Origin: Acheta domesticus
Lineage: Eukaryota > Arthropoda > Insecta > Orthoptera > Gryllidae
DNA length: 64,000 nt
Direction: 5' to 3'
NCBI GenBank assembly: GCA_031308135.1
Contig: JAHLJT010003656.1
Span: forward strand, 53,031,827 to 53,095,826
The translations under genes and the position numbers were made by a program. Under the pieces are notes generated by a model. The model was not told the origin of the DNA. It saw only the letters and a program-made list of their open reading frames with translations, and ran no database searches. Of the stretch, positions 12,678 to 24,615 are shown in pieces (position 1 is the stretch's first letter; each line of letters opens with the position of its first letter).

Positions 12678-13080
12678 GAAATGCTGCAAAAATAAACGCC
12701 AATTTCTCGACAGAGAAATGTATTGCCCAACCCTGATGACGAAAAAGTGGATATATATTTTGTAGTAAATATATACAGTAAATTACTTCTTCTAGCATGT
12801 TGTGTATTCCATGTTTCGAATCCATTCGAATCCATGTTGCGAGGGTCCTTGATTCTGAAAAATCTATTAATGACACAATGTCTCTTTGTCGACCCGTCCG
12901 TGTTCGGCGCTAGCGCCTAAACCGTTCAGTGTATTATGACACAAAAGTGATATTCCCCAGTCGATCTGAACAATTTCAAGACTGCGAGATTGAAATTGAT
13001 ATTTTGATTTTGGGGGGAACTTTTTATGAAGCCTTAACAAGATTTTCAAATTTGTATGGAAAATTTCTCCTTTTCTAAGG
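12678..13080 (+). repeat. FAM-A fragment
   Basis: Shares ordered landmarks with the other copies: a CCCTGATGACGAAAAAGTGGAT-like start, an ATGTTGTGTATTCC-like block, TCCTTGATTCTGAAAAA, CGCCTAAACCGT, CCCCAGTCGATCTG and TTTTATGAAGCC. It is more diverged than the 161-612 copy. Confidence 0.65.
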
Positions 13081-14520
13081 TCACATTACATACAAATTCT
13101 AGAAAGACAGCTTTCTTAGTTACATCAAGGGAAGATTGGAGAATACAATAGTGAAAAGAAATGCAAGAGATTCTGGTTAGTATTTTTGAAGCAGTTGATG
13201 CAGGTGTAAAGTATATATCATGTATCTTTAAGAGGAGATAAATTAATATTAAAGATTAAGTAGACTGGGTACGTCATTCTTTTTAAACGTAACAATAATG
13301 ATAATTTTATCTTTCAGAAGGAAAAGAAACTAGAACCCAACAGTTGTTCGAACAAGCAAATTTAATTTCAGGCAACTAACTTAAAGATGGTTTCCAATAA
13401 CTGTTCCGTCTCTAAATGGAAGCATTTGGCGCAATTAAAATAACCTATTTTCATTAATTTAAAATAAACTTACAGGTAATATTTTTGGTGAAAAATTTCA
13501 AGGCATGTTTTGTCATGTCATGTCTTAATACTTTTTTGTTAGAACCAAAATTCATCATTTCCTGGCCCGGGTAACGGACATTATGCACTGGTGGAACACA
13601 TAGTAATTGTCTTGTCGGGTTTCTTGAGATACTCACTACATCACATGTAGTTATTGCGGTAACCCGCGAGTAATCTACATGTTTTCTTTAAGTACACATG
13701 TGGTTGCACGGAGGGTGGGCACAGTTGGAATTCTGAATTCATGCCTGTACTCGAGCTCCGCATATGACAACCAGAGTAAATTAGAAGCGTAAGTAGGCCT
13801 ATTTGCCAGAAGAACGCGCAAAGATTCAAGCGTTGGAGAGAAACGTCTCCGGAAGCAGCTGTCTTGTGCAGAAAGGAGCTACGAAAAAGAAAAGCAAAAC
13901 GAGTATCGTAAACTAAACTATTTACTTTGTAATGAGTGAACATCTGACTGCTTGTATCTTAATGAATTCCGCTTCGCAGTCAAAAGTGCAGATAACGGAA
14001 AATTATTGTTGCTTATCTTTTGTAAAGAGCGAACTTTGAACATGGAGTGAATACAACAATTGTACTCTAGCTAGTTACCGACCTACATATTGTATAAGCT
14101 GGTCAGGATTTTTCAATTCGCGGCGCTCACAAAAATATTTTCGTTAACGTGCATTTCTGTAACCCTCTTTTAAGTATTCGGAAGAAATATTTTTGAAGTA
14201 TTAATATTGTAAGGTACTTTTAAGCCGGTTAATCGCTGTTAGCTGTGATAAAATTGAAATGATACCTATTTCAATCCTGATATATCATGAATTAAAATAT
14301 ATTTTTCTCAACTAACGATTTTGAGCACTTAAAATATACATTATCTTCGTAATAACCGGAGAAAAATTGGTATTATAAATGAATCCATAACGTTTATTGC
14401 ACGCATGATATAATAATTACGACAGTTAATTTACTTGAAAATTATAATACGTTAATTAATGATAATACTTACTAAATTGATACGAAGCTAATACACTTCA
14501 CACTTCAAAGGAAGAAAACT
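13081..14520. other. unassigned A+T-rich region
   Basis: No recognised gene or repeat. A 100-codon minus-strand ORF at 13641-13943 has no motif I can identify. Confidence 0.35.
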
Positions 14521-14521
14521 G

Positions 14522-17500
14522 GGTTGACCCCGGGTTTAGGGTGGCACAGTTCGTTTGGTTCACTGATCCGGTTCATTAGAGAGGAATCGACTCCATCAAC
14601 TGAATCCTTGTTTACTATTCGCGTGTAGTGACGTTCAACATGGTAACGTAATAAAGGTATTTAAAATACATTCTATTTCACAAGCGCATGCTACTTAAAC
14701 ATTCTTTACTACATAAACCACACATTTTTGGTATTAAAAAGAGCCACCAAGTACCACTTATTACATTTTTAAATGCCCTATAAGCCACAGAATATAAATG
14801 GAAAAAGTATAACTCACGTATTCCTTGGAATTATTATAGATTTATTTTAATTTTTTCAAAAATGAAATCTCGTAAACGACATCACTCAATTTTAACAAAC
14901 GTGCGAACAAATAATAATAACAAATGGAGAACATCGTGCAATATTTGGAACAAACTAGTGGTGCTACAGAATGGCACAGACTTTCCCGTATTAGTTTTTC
15001 CTTGGGTCTTCGCTAGCTATTCGGAATTGTGACATACACTTTCTTGCCAGCTACACAGCCTAAAGTACTATCACAGTTATCAAAAGTTATCACAATTATC
15101 AAAAGTACATTTTTTTGTCATTTTCTTAATTTTTCGGTGTCCTATTGGTAGAACGAAAATATTAATTTTAGAATATTAAAGAACACAGAAACATAGCCTT
15201 AAATGGCAATTTTCTTTTAAAAATTATGTGCCGTTTAAGAGAAAATGGCATTTTAGCACTACTAAAAATGCGAAATTTGAAGGTCATTTTCACAGAAAAT
15301 TTTTGAGTTTTCAAAATACTTTATTTGAAGTTATTTGAAGCACTTACACTTACAAATATAATAATCTATACAAATTGCTGGTAATGTGCATATTAAAGAT
15401 GTGAGAGATCTTTCAAAAAAATTACAATTAGGTAATTTGTGAAAAAATAAAATAACTCAAAATCAACTTTACGCTATACTAAAGAGTGTAATTAGCACTA
15501 TCCGTTACAAAAGTTTCAAGAAAAAAATTCCAGCTATATACGAGAAAATGGCGTTTGAGCATTTCTGAAAATGCCGAAATTTGAGCTACTTTTCACAGAA
15601 AACGGTTGTGTTTTTGAGAAACTTTACTTGACATTATTTAAAACATAAGTGTAGTGTAAATATTAACGACGTGAGAGACAAGTAAAAAAAATTAGATTTT
15701 TGTAATTTTTGAAAAAACCAACCGATAGACCAAAATGGCTTTTATGTCATTGATAGAGTACATTTAACACTATCCCTACTAAAAGTTTAAAGAAAACATT
15801 TGGAGCCGTTTTTGAGAAAATCTTGTTTTTGTAATTTTTTAAAATTGTACATATTGCACGCAATATTGCACGAAAACTACCAAAATTTTGAGAAACATTT
15901 ACACGATCTTTATGAAAGAACTCAATATGCAGAACAAATTTTATTTGAAGAAAAAATCTCTATCTTCAATTTTGTAGTTGGAGAAAGATGCCGAAAAAAG
16001 TCAAACTTTCACAATTTTCAAAAATTCAGAGCTGTACGTGAAAATCGGACATATGCCATGTTCATAAGTGTATTCATACAAGAAATTTAAAGAAAAAATT
16101 TGGAGCCGTTTTTGAGAAAATGTTGAAAATCCCCGGGGGGCTTCATATAAAGTACCCCCAAATTTTTAAGAATCTTTTTCAAAATCTCAAAGCTTTGACT
16201 GGAGTCTGATCGACCGGGGAATGTCCATGGAAGAAATCGTACGTATGGTTTAGGCGCTAGCAGTGTTCATAGACGGACAGGCAAACGGACGTTTTCCTTT
16301 CAATTGGGTTTTCGGTATCAAGGACCTAGAAAACAGGGTTTCTGGCTACACCACGTGTTAGGGGATTTGTTTTTGTTAATTTAGCAACTGGTTTTATCCA
16401 CTTATTCGTTTTCACGGCCCGGCAATTAATTTTTTTCCGCCGAAAATTGGCCATTTTTTCGCGCAGCATTACATAACTTTCCCTATACTACGTATATCAC
16501 TCCGTGTATACGTACGTATACGGGAAAGTAAAAATTATATTTTAAAATTTTACAAACTAAAATTTATAAAAGTAATAAGAAATAAATAGTAATAACTCAC
16601 TTCTTAATGCGAAATTTAAAATTAATTAATGGGTGTTAAATAACAATAAAAGCTGAAGAAAACTATGATGTTAACGCAATAAATATAATTATTTAAAATA
16701 AATTCTATTTTACAAACTCATAATACTTAAACTTTTATTATTGGGGGGCTATCGCCCCCCCAACCCCCTTTTTAATACTAATAAATCAACTCGTTTGTTT
16801 TTTAAAACAATTCTAATTAATATGTAAAAGAAAGCGATATTTTAAAAGAAAAAATCAACTCGTTTTAGTCGTTCAAATTATACAATTTTAATAGTATTAC
16901 CTCTACCATAGTAATACTGAAAATTAGTGTAGTGTCTCTGCACGAATTACACCCTTATAACACGAAAAAACGTCAAGCTTGTTTCTGAAAAAATACTTAT
17001 TTTTTACGAACTGAAGCTTAAAAAATTACTAAGAAATAAAAAAAAACTTGTAACGTTCATTATGCTAATAAAATAAATATTTAAAATAAATTCTATTTCA
17101 CAAACACATGCTACTTACACGTTCATCATTGGGAGACTATCACCCCTCAAATCCTCCATTTTAATACTAAAAAACAACACGACAATTTTTAAAGCAAATA
17201 CCACATAATATGTTAAAGAAATCATGAATAAATCCTGCATTTACACCTTCCATCACGGTAGATACACAAGATGTCTTGAAGTACGAAAAAACACGTAATC
17301 CCACGACCACAAATGCTTCGCGTATTTGAATCGCATTCAAGAGTAAATTAAATAATTTTGTTTTTATAGTAACAACTGAATATGATATTACAAGAATTTT
17401 TAAATTTTAAAAACATTTCTACATTAATATTTGAGTTCAAGTAGCAAGCAAAGCAGCGTAGAAACAAGTTTTATTTAAAAAAAGTGTTGTGAAATGTATT

Positions 17501-17755
17501 GTTGAATGTGAAGTGATATTTTAAATGTGTCGTAATGAAGAAGAAATTGTTCGTAACATCGAAATGGAGCTTCATATGGCTTTGAACTCTTGGTCATTTT
17601 GTGTGTATTTATGCTTTGACCTGACAAAATTTGTCAATGCCAACATAATTATTCACCAGCTCTGAAGTGAACCGTGCCGGGTGACTCACGAGAAGAAATG
17701 AATCACAAAAGGGACGAAAGGAACCGTGCCACCCTAAACTCGGGGTCAACCGAAA
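14522..17755. mobile_element. candidate 3.2-kb inverted-repeat element
   Basis: A 31-bp inverted repeat pairs 14522-14552 with 17724-17755; both read GGTTGACCCCG followed, after a few bases, by AGGGTGGCAC from outside to inside. The similarity fades inwards over roughly 50 bp. Flanks are similar (GAAAACT and GAAAACG) but not an exact target duplication. The interior holds an inverted FAM-A copy plus three copies of a sequence with TAAATTCTATTT and CATGCTACTTA-like strings (about 14655, 16692 and 17081; the last two 388 bp apart). No transposase is visible. It could be a degenerate DNA element or two inverted single repeats. Confidence 0.45.
14940..16535 (-). repeat. FAM-A dispersed repeat, inverted long copy
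   Basis: This mirrors the 1060-2330 copy block for block in the opposite orientation. The CTAGTGGTGCTACAGAATGG end is at 14957. TGGAGCCGTTTTTGAGAAAA module borders are at 15801 and 16101. The GGACAGGCAAACGGACG block is at about 16274, and the terminal TATACGTACGTATACGGGAA at 16505-16530. ORFs here are incidental. Confidence 0.75.
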
Positions 17756-17860
17756 ACGATATAAATAAAAGTCAACTAGTTAAATGTGACGTTGCCGACG
17801 CTGAAGACGGTTTTAAAAGTATTTTCATGAATTTAAAATTTCTTTCATACTTCATTTCTT

Positions 17861-18127
17861 TCAATTAGCTATGTTAACATGTGTTCTTACAGAACCTGGT
17901 ATTGGACTTACCAATGAATCGTAGTAGCTGATAATATTATACTCCCTTTCAAAAATTCCCAACATCCAATAGCCTTGTATATTACCTCCATACGGGATAT
18001 GAACTGGTAATATTGCAATTTCAAAACTATAATCGCCGTAGAAAAGTACTTGAAGGTATTGAGGAAGCGAAGTGCTAGAGTTTAGTAAGGCTACATTTTT
18101 TAAAACTTTTTGTGTTAATATGCACAA
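17861..18127 (-). pseudogene. Ulp1/C48 cysteine-protease-like exon remnant
   Basis: The 88-codon minus-strand frame contains the run ILPVHIPYGGNIQGYWMLGI and then IISYYDSL. This fits the middle of Ulp1/SENP peptidase domains, in which a Pro-x-H segment is followed by a HW pair and, about 15 residues on, by a YDSL containing the catalytic Asp. Here the HW is YW, so the catalytic His appears to be lost. The frame is cut after the Asp-Ser-Leu by CATTGGTAAGT, a strong splice-donor match, so this is probably one exon. Such proteases occur in host genes and in several DNA-transposon groups. The neighbourhood favours a transposon remnant, but I cannot tell which. Confidence 0.4.
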
Positions 18128-18129
18128 AG

Positions 18130-18779
18130 ATCACATGTCAGCTGTTTATAAGGCGATTCTCAATTAGTTCCGAAAATGCTGTCGCAAAATCTTGTATAAC
18201 TACATTTGATTCTTCCTCGAATTTACCTAACACTTTTCTTCCCTAATTTTTGAAGAGATTAAAACTCCACAAACTCAGACTAATTTAGATCATTTCCACA
18301 CTGCAGTTGCTCTATTAATCGTTTTTTACGTGAATCTATATAAACATTAAAAGGAGACTGTTTTGTATGTTCATGTGAATAAGGTGTTAGTTGAGTTTAA
18401 GTTTGAGTTTGAGTAAGTTGAGAATACGTTCTGGGTCACATTAATTTGAAAATCGGTATTTGTATACTTAGGAACGTAAAAGTGTGAAATCGAACGTAAG
18501 AACGTTAATTTATTCTCTAACATTACTCACAGTTCTGTTTTCTCCATATTCACATGAATTTATTCAAAGTTAATAAGTTCCAAGACAATATTGTTAATAG
18601 GTTCTTGCAAATTTATTTTTAAAAGTATTGTAATATACCTATGGATAAAAATTAAAATTAAAAATTAAAATTAAATTCACTTATTCAAATTAACTTCACT
18701 TATTTACTTAAAGTTGTCAACATCAGTGTTGCCAACATAATGAAAGAAAATTATGTCGTATTGAGCGAAAAATGCCTTT
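18130..18779. other. unassigned A+T-rich region
   Basis: No gene seen. A short AAATTAAAATT simple repeat lies at about 18645-18675. Confidence 0.4.
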
Positions 18780-19060
18780 GGGTATTGGATTTTAATCAAC
18801 ACCACCTACATAGATCTATTTAGGTGGCCTTTGTTTAATTTCCGGCATACTCATGAAGATCGAAGCGTCAAAATCCCGAAAAACAACAGGTTTTTGGAAA
18901 TTTCTGTGAATCTTCTGGCCGGATCCAAAAACAAATTATCAGGACACCGAGACGCGTCGAATGACACCTCATAAGCCTCGATTGATGCACGGGAAATGGT
19001 CTAACCGTGAGTGACAAAACCTCACATCCAAACATACGCACTCTCGGAGTTGCTCAAATA
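18780..19060 (+). repeat. FAM-B repeat with 26-bp palindrome
   Basis: Positions 18802-18827 form a near-perfect palindrome centred on AGATCT with CCACCTA and TAGGTGG arms. The following 250 bp, with GACGCGTCGAATGACACCT and GTGAGTGACAAAACC strings, recur inverted at 59505-59745, where the palindrome is at 59701-59726. This defines a dispersed family with a cruciform-capable end. No coding potential is visible. Confidence 0.65.
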
Positions 19061-19161
19061 CTCTTTAGGGATAATTGGCTTATAAGGATAAAATTAAAAA
19101 CAATTAATTTTAATATAAAGCAATATTGGCAGTGGTAGGGTGAATACCTACGACAGAACTG

Positions 19162-19356
19162 CTACAGATCTGTTGTGAGGCAAACTGTGTGGACGACCGT
19201 TTTATATGACTCTATAATGTGGGTCTCACTCCCCAGCGATAAATAGCAAAGCAATAAAATAATTTCTTTTTCATCTTCACCTTCACCAAGCATCATTCCG
19301 GAAAAAGCGTTTCGATTTCGCCACAGCCTGCAAAACAACTTTACGGGGACTTCCAA
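19162..19356 (-). other. unassigned exon-like ORF
   Basis: The minus strand carries a possible acceptor (TTGTTTTGCAG) followed by an open frame. It contains a Trp-Arg-Asn-Arg-Asn-Ala-Phe stretch, a GEGEDEKE acidic run and ILLLCYLSL. I do not recognise the family. It lies between FAM-B and a SINE2 fragment, so it is more likely a transposon remnant than a host gene. Confidence 0.25.
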
Positions 19357-19554
19357 GACTCGAAGCGTTGGTATTTTTCCGGGAGATCATCAGTGTCATT
19401 TGAAACAGCGAGTGCACTGCAATTCTGTTGGCCAGTTAACGGTCTAAAGTTCTGACGACCTAAAATAGGGGCCGATTGCAGGGCTACGTAAGGTATGTAG
19501 CCGTCGTAATTTTCAATCCGGACGGTTCCCAGTGGTGGAAGATAATGATGTGGG

Positions 19555-19675
19555 AGTGATGGTTTCCCACTGGTTGGAAAACCCCCCGTTAACCAATGGT
19601 AGGTCGGCGCCGGATCTCGCCATCCAGAGGGGGAAGATCACCGCCACCTTCCGAGAAAAAACATGCACTACACGC
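19555..19675 (+). repeat. SINE2 tail fragment
   Basis: Contains GGTAGGTCGGCGCCGGATCT (from about 19591), then CGCCATCCAGAGGGGGAAG and CCGCCACCTTCCGAG. This is the reverse complement of the 6240-6330 part of the minus-strand SINE2 copy. The tRNA-like head is absent. Confidence 0.65.
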
Positions 19676-19800
19676 ATAACTACATTAACAGTTGATGCGC
19701 TTGAAATCAAAGGTCTAAGATCGATCAATCAAAAAAAAAACACCGAGTAGGTTGTCACCGAATATCCCTTTGGAGCGGGAGCTCGTTGACCGGAATATCA

Positions 19801-20463
19801 AACCATCGACTGGCTGCCTCTCAATAAAACAATCAGATACTTAGGAGTGAACATGGACACAAAACTCAACTGGAAGCAGCATATAGACGCCAAAATAATT
19901 CAAGCCCGAATCAAATTAATACAATTAAAGCCATTAATACACAGATACAGCCCATTATCATACAATTCAGTATTGCATATTTACAAAGCGATAATAAGAC
20001 CTTTGCTACTATACACCTCCCCAATCTGGTTAGATGCAGCAAAAACCTACCAAAGGAAACTGCAAATAGTTCAAAATCAATTTCTCAGAATCATTTCAAA
20101 CACTCTCTGGTATGTCACCAATAAACAGTTACATAAAGAATTCGACCTAGAGACTATAGACCATCATATCACTTTCTACCAACATCTTCTCAAACATATC
20201 CAAAATACCTTCATTATCAGTTGACAGACTCGGCAAAAACCTATCATGTAGAACCAGAATAAGAAATAAGTTCTCCTTTCACATTTTCCTCAGGAAATTC
20301 TCCGAATTAGATCCCGACTAGAGAAGCGCGATGGGTAACCTCAACCACTGTACTAGTTTTAAGTTTTAATTTAAGTTAGCTATTAAGCCATCAAACATAT
20401 GTATAGTTAATTTAAACTGAGCTATGCATTCACCATCTGTGTAAATGAATATTTAAAAAAACA
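19801..20463 (+). mobile_element. 5'-truncated Jockey-clade LINE, 663 bp
   Basis: The insertion is bordered by GAATATCA at 19793-19800 and again at 20464-20471, a target-site duplication of at least 8 bp. It ends in a short A run. It encodes the C-terminal, post-catalytic part of a Jockey-type reverse transcriptase: YLGV followed by LNWKQHI, then YKAIIRPLLLY, SPIWLDAA, KLQIVQNQFLRII and LHKEFDLETI (continuous frame to 20224, then a frameshift). The polymerase core is missing because of 5' truncation, so the copy is dead. A related but different copy is at 56022-56686. Confidence 0.85.
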
Positions 20464-20509
20464 GAATATCATGCATTACAAATACGGGAATAATGAAGTT
20501 GACCATAGC

Positions 20510-20900
20510 AGTTGACGTGCCTGCGAAAAACATATTCAATCAATGAACGAAGGAAGGCGGATCGGAGGTGCAGGCACAAGATGGAACGGAGGCGGAGGAG
20601 GGCAGGAGCGGCGGCGGCGGCGGCGGTCCAGGGAGCACGCAAAGTGCGTCATCCCCATTCAGAGGCGCGGGCGCAGGTCCCGTTACGCGCCGGCCGCGGT
20701 GCGTGCGCGCGCTCACGCAGCCGCGGAGATGATGTCATGACGCGGCCGCCTCCGTAGCGGGACCCCAGGGCCGGAGACAGGGACGGGCACGCGTTGCGGC
20801 GCACGCTCAAACGAGCGTAGCCCAACGCTCTTGTCAGGAGAGCGTTCCATCTGCTTCCTTCCTGCTTCGTTCGCTGCGAGCCACTCATGGTCCCATGATC
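20510..20900. promoter_or_regulatory. GC island (CpG-rich)
   Basis: A GC-rich, CpG-rich block (GGCGGCGGCGGCGG near 20608, CGCGCCGGCCGCGG near 20687). ORFs on both strands are Arg- and Ala-rich translations of composition. It may be a promoter island; nothing downstream is recognisable as an exon. Confidence 0.35.
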
Positions 20901-20989
20901 GAAGCGAACGGCAAGTTAGCTTGTTCGACCCGAGCTCAATGTGAACTTCCCACTGTTAACCTCGCTTCGTAACATCATTTCACCTTCAT

Positions 20990-21440
20990 TTTAATTCACT
21001 GCACCCTACCCTTATCCCGCCCACACTTCGCCCCACCGCACACTCACATATACTCAATCTCTCTCTCTCTCTCTCTCTCTTTCATTCACTCACACTCACA
21101 CATTCACTCACTCTCACACACACACACACGTACTCGTCATGCGTCGCCTCATCCTCACCTCACCTTATTCTACCTTACCCTCATCTCACCTTACCACATC
21201 TTTGCATCACCGGACCCTATCCTTGTCTCTCCTGACCATACCGCACCATCACTACATCTTCTCCTCAATGTCACCTTCAACTCAACCGTTCCCTTGCCCT
21301 CAGCCTCACTGTACACCTGAAACTCACTGTTACGTAGTTTCAAAATCTAGTAGCTCTGCTTTTCTTACCTTACTTTAGTTTATCTTACCTACTTTACCTT
21401 AGCTTTACGTACCCTTTTGCACCAACAAAAAAATTAAAGA
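20990..21440 (+). repeat. pyrimidine-rich low-complexity tract with (CT)n and (CA)n
   Basis: Long C, T and A-only runs include a CT dinucleotide array at about 21057-21082 and a CA array at about 21114-21129. These are followed by ACCTTAC/CTCACC-like degenerate repeats to about 21410. The 79-codon ORF within it is not a gene. Confidence 0.7.
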
Positions 21441-22895
21441 TTGTAAAAATTGAAGAAAGTGAAAGTTAATTCATTCCTTACTTTAATTCATTCAATACTT
21501 TATGTTATTTGTGAAATTTGCGATTGACAAAATACTAATCACCTAGCCCCGGTTACATGGGTTCCATTTTCCGGTTTCCTTTGATGAAGTACATAAAGAA
21601 ATGAAATGCATCATAGATTGAAATAAATAAAATTTACAGCTAAGAACAAAGTTTCTCGTATCTTCGTAAAACTATTTATGACGATATCAAGTGACGAATA
21701 GTTCAGAAAATACGGAAGAACTAAATGTTCAATTTTAAACATACCGTCAAGCATCCTCCCAAAAATCAAATTAATAGAAATTCTATTACATGAAAGTTAT
21801 TAAGATATGCAAGACGAAGCCGAAGGAGAAAGAACAAAAATTTAGATAAATTCATCTCTACAACTGTCGGGAAAATAAATGTGTAACCAACTTCCTAAAA
21901 AAATGGGAAGACCTTTTTAATTACATTACATTTATATGTCCAATTATATTAGTATTTATTTCAATGAGGTTATTAATGAGAACGTAGACAATAGTGTTTG
22001 AAGAATCTAATTGTAACAGTACACAATTAACAATGAATTAATACAGTTAATATTATGATTTGTGAAATAATAACTAATCAATAATATTCAAACCTGTTAA
22101 AATCTTCGTCAAATCATCACTTTAGATACCTCCATTCATACAATCAATCTGTCTTCAAAAAAGAGGTAACTTCAATATGGATGTACGTTCGTAAGTAATT
22201 TATCTTTGCTCATACTAGCCCGAACATTAGCCGTTGTTCTCCATCCAGATCTTTGATGAACTTCTCAGCTGTTGCAGCAAGAGCGCAATACAAGCCTAAA
22301 CCGGTCAGCTTGCCACTCTTCCTGCGAGCAGAGGCGACAACTTTGTTAACAAATCATCATAGAATGTGGCCAATTTTTCAGTAAGAAGTTAAAGCATTCC
22401 TGCCACGAGTCTAGCTAATTGTTGCATAATTTACAGGGAGCTGGACTATTCGCTAATGAGAAGGGTGAGATCTACAACCAAGGTTAAGGAGCACTGGTCT
22501 TGGCATTTAATTGAGAAGCACTCATTTAACTATTTATTTTTTATAACATTATGTGTAGGCAATAAACTTGGACATATATTTGGGCTGAAAGCCCTAAGAA
22601 AAGTTACGCCATAAGGTACTCATTCTCCACCCTGATGCTGCACTGCGCACATCTGCCATGGATTCTCCAATACCATCTCGATAGAAGGCCTAACAGCTGA
22701 GCTCGAGGAGTTTGCTGACGTCACTACGTAGGGGCTGAAATGAGGCCGAACATGTTCAGGATCAGACTGATTTATAGCGTGTTATTCGATTTATTTGTCT
22801 GCCTATCTCACGTTTAAATGACAAACGAAGTATGATTTTGGTAAAGCATATTAGTTATAAACAATAAGTGAATTGTTAGGGTAAGAAGGATCACT
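21441..22895. other. unassigned region
   Basis: No confident gene. On the minus strand around 22211-22350 a short open stretch reads KSGKLTGLGLYCALAATAEK with ordinary codon variety. It is too short to assign and could be an exon or an element remnant. The rest is A+T-rich. Confidence 0.3.
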
Positions 22896-23612
22896 ACGGT
22901 TCAAAAGTGCTGTGTTCCATTTTGTAATAATACAAAACCAAAAAGGACCCAAGAATACACATGTATTCGTTTGCCCATAAGATCCTGTATTGAGGAAGAG
23001 ATAAGATATTATTCTACGAAAGGATTATGTAGTAACTGAAAATTCAAAGGTACGTTTGAGTAATTTTGTTATTAACATTATGTAGCAAAACGTGTGATAT
23101 TTAAACTGCATACATAACCACTAACCTACTATCATAATTTTTCACAGATTATAATCATATGTCTTTATGTTTTTTACTAATATTCAATACTTCTTTCTAG
23201 GCTTGTCCCAAACATTTCAAACAACGTGATATCCTCTGGGAAATCAGTGCTGTGAACGAAAAAATAGAGAAAGTAGTGAACACCATTATTCAGATTCCAA
23301 TTGGCTGCTGAAGCTTTACTTTGTAATTTTCCTGAGTCTCCGAAATACTGTTCATCAAAGAAAAATGTTCCAGAAACTAAGAAGGAAAGGAAAGAATTTG
23401 ATGTGTGGAAGAATGTTATTGAAGAAAGCTTGCAGGGTCATTCATCTTATTTAGAAAATGTTTTTCCTGAATCTTTTGAACTAAAGAGAAAGATAAATCA
23501 AATTGTCTTCACTAATGGATGGTGTACATATATAGAAGAATCATCAATATTTTTTGAGTTCTTGGATGTTTCTATCCAATCACACTTTTTCTCTACTTTT
23601 TTTTGGAAATAG
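22896..23612 (+). pseudogene. broken THAP zinc-finger gene
   Basis: The first exon encodes VQKCCVPFCNN and later IRLP. This fits the start of the THAP DNA-binding domain (Cys-x(2-4)-Cys followed by a conserved Pro). The residue where Met is expected is ACG (22896-22898), so the start is lost. A donor CAAAG/GTACGT lies at 23049/23050 and an acceptor TTTCTAG at 23200. The second exon starts at 23201 with ACPKHFKQRDIL, which fits the closing Cys-x2-His-Phe. The zinc ligands therefore appear in the right order across an intron. A frameshift near 23020 in exon 1 and a stop plus frame change near 23310 break the protein. The open frame resumes to 23612 with no known domain. THAP domains occur in host regulators and in P-type transposases; which applies is open. 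Confidence 0.55.
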
Positions 23613-23639
23613 TTCTCATGAAAATAAACAAATAAAAGG

Positions 23640-24059
23640 AACATGATTTCCCTTGTGAAATATTTTCACGATGCCTCTCGTTTCCTAAATGTTGTAAATT
23701 AGAGAATAAAATGAAAATTATCTCGATTCATGTGTGATATTTGACTGACGAGTCACTTTCCCAGTGACTTAACTTGTATCAGGTTTATGAGATTCAAATA
23801 ATTACTCAACATTGTGTTAGAGCTTTAATAATTGAATTTTCTATTTAAACAGTTTATTACTCATATGTGGCTGTCACAGGTAGAAACTGTGTAGTCACAG
23901 GTAGCCCGTGTAAACCGCGAAAGCTTATGAGATACCGATTATCGATACGAATGATACTTAAAATTTACTTCCATTGTGTCATATATTTTGCTATTAATCC
24001 ATGACATATAGTGTAAGGAATCCATTTACTTAAACCCTAGCAAATGATTTCAAGTTGCC
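23640..24059. other. unassigned region
   Basis: A+T-rich, no gene or repeat recognised. A TGTCACAGGTAGAAACTGTG string at about 23873 is partly repeated 20 bp later. Confidence 0.35.
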
Positions 24060-24615
24060 GAGTGCGTGCGCGGGAGTTAGAATCCGGCCTTAGCCAGTGT
24101 AGCGTCATGCACTTTCAAACGCGCAGACGGTAGAATTTCACCGGAAGCTGAACAAAGGGCTGGACATCTGGCGTGGTGACGCGCAATGACGCATCGGTTT
24201 TTCAGAGCGCGTAGCGTCGTTCTCAGGTGCTGGGACGGCAACGGTGGCGGGGGAAGACGCCAGGGCGCCTTTAAAATCCGGGTGACGAACGCCCCACTTC
24301 CTTCTTTTCTGTTGTTCGAGCTGTGTGAGCAGGAGGCTGTGCGTCTAGCACGCGGAGGGGAAGCCGGCATTAGTTTGTCGTCAGTCGTGAGACATGTAGG
24401 TTGTCTCGGCAGAGCGGTGCTTCACACCGAGGGGAAACGTTTGTTGATTGGCGGTGTGGTAGCCGCACTGTAATTTCACTTCTTGTGGTGGGCTCTATTT
24501 ATTTAGTTAGTAGAAGGCAGTGTTATGGTGTTTTACGACTTCGGTCAGTGTTTTTTTTTGTTAATAAACCAACTGTTTATTCCACCCACCCTCGTCTGTG
24601 TTTTAATACATCCGT
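24060..24615 (+). promoter_or_regulatory. promoter-like or solo-LTR-like block
   Basis: A GC-rich segment contains CCTTTAAAATCC, a TATA-like element at about 24270-24276. About 290 bp further on an AATAAA signal (24563-24568) is followed by a T-rich then CT-rich stretch ending near 24608. This order (TATA, GC-rich leader, polyadenylation signal) is what an LTR would show. Matching TG/CA ends, a primer site and target duplications could not be found, so a CpG promoter is an alternative. ORFs here are compositional. Confidence 0.3.

Noticed and set aside
20512..20757. Arg-rich ORFs in the 20.5-kb GC island
   Set aside because: Compositional, overlapping in three frames, no splice or start support.
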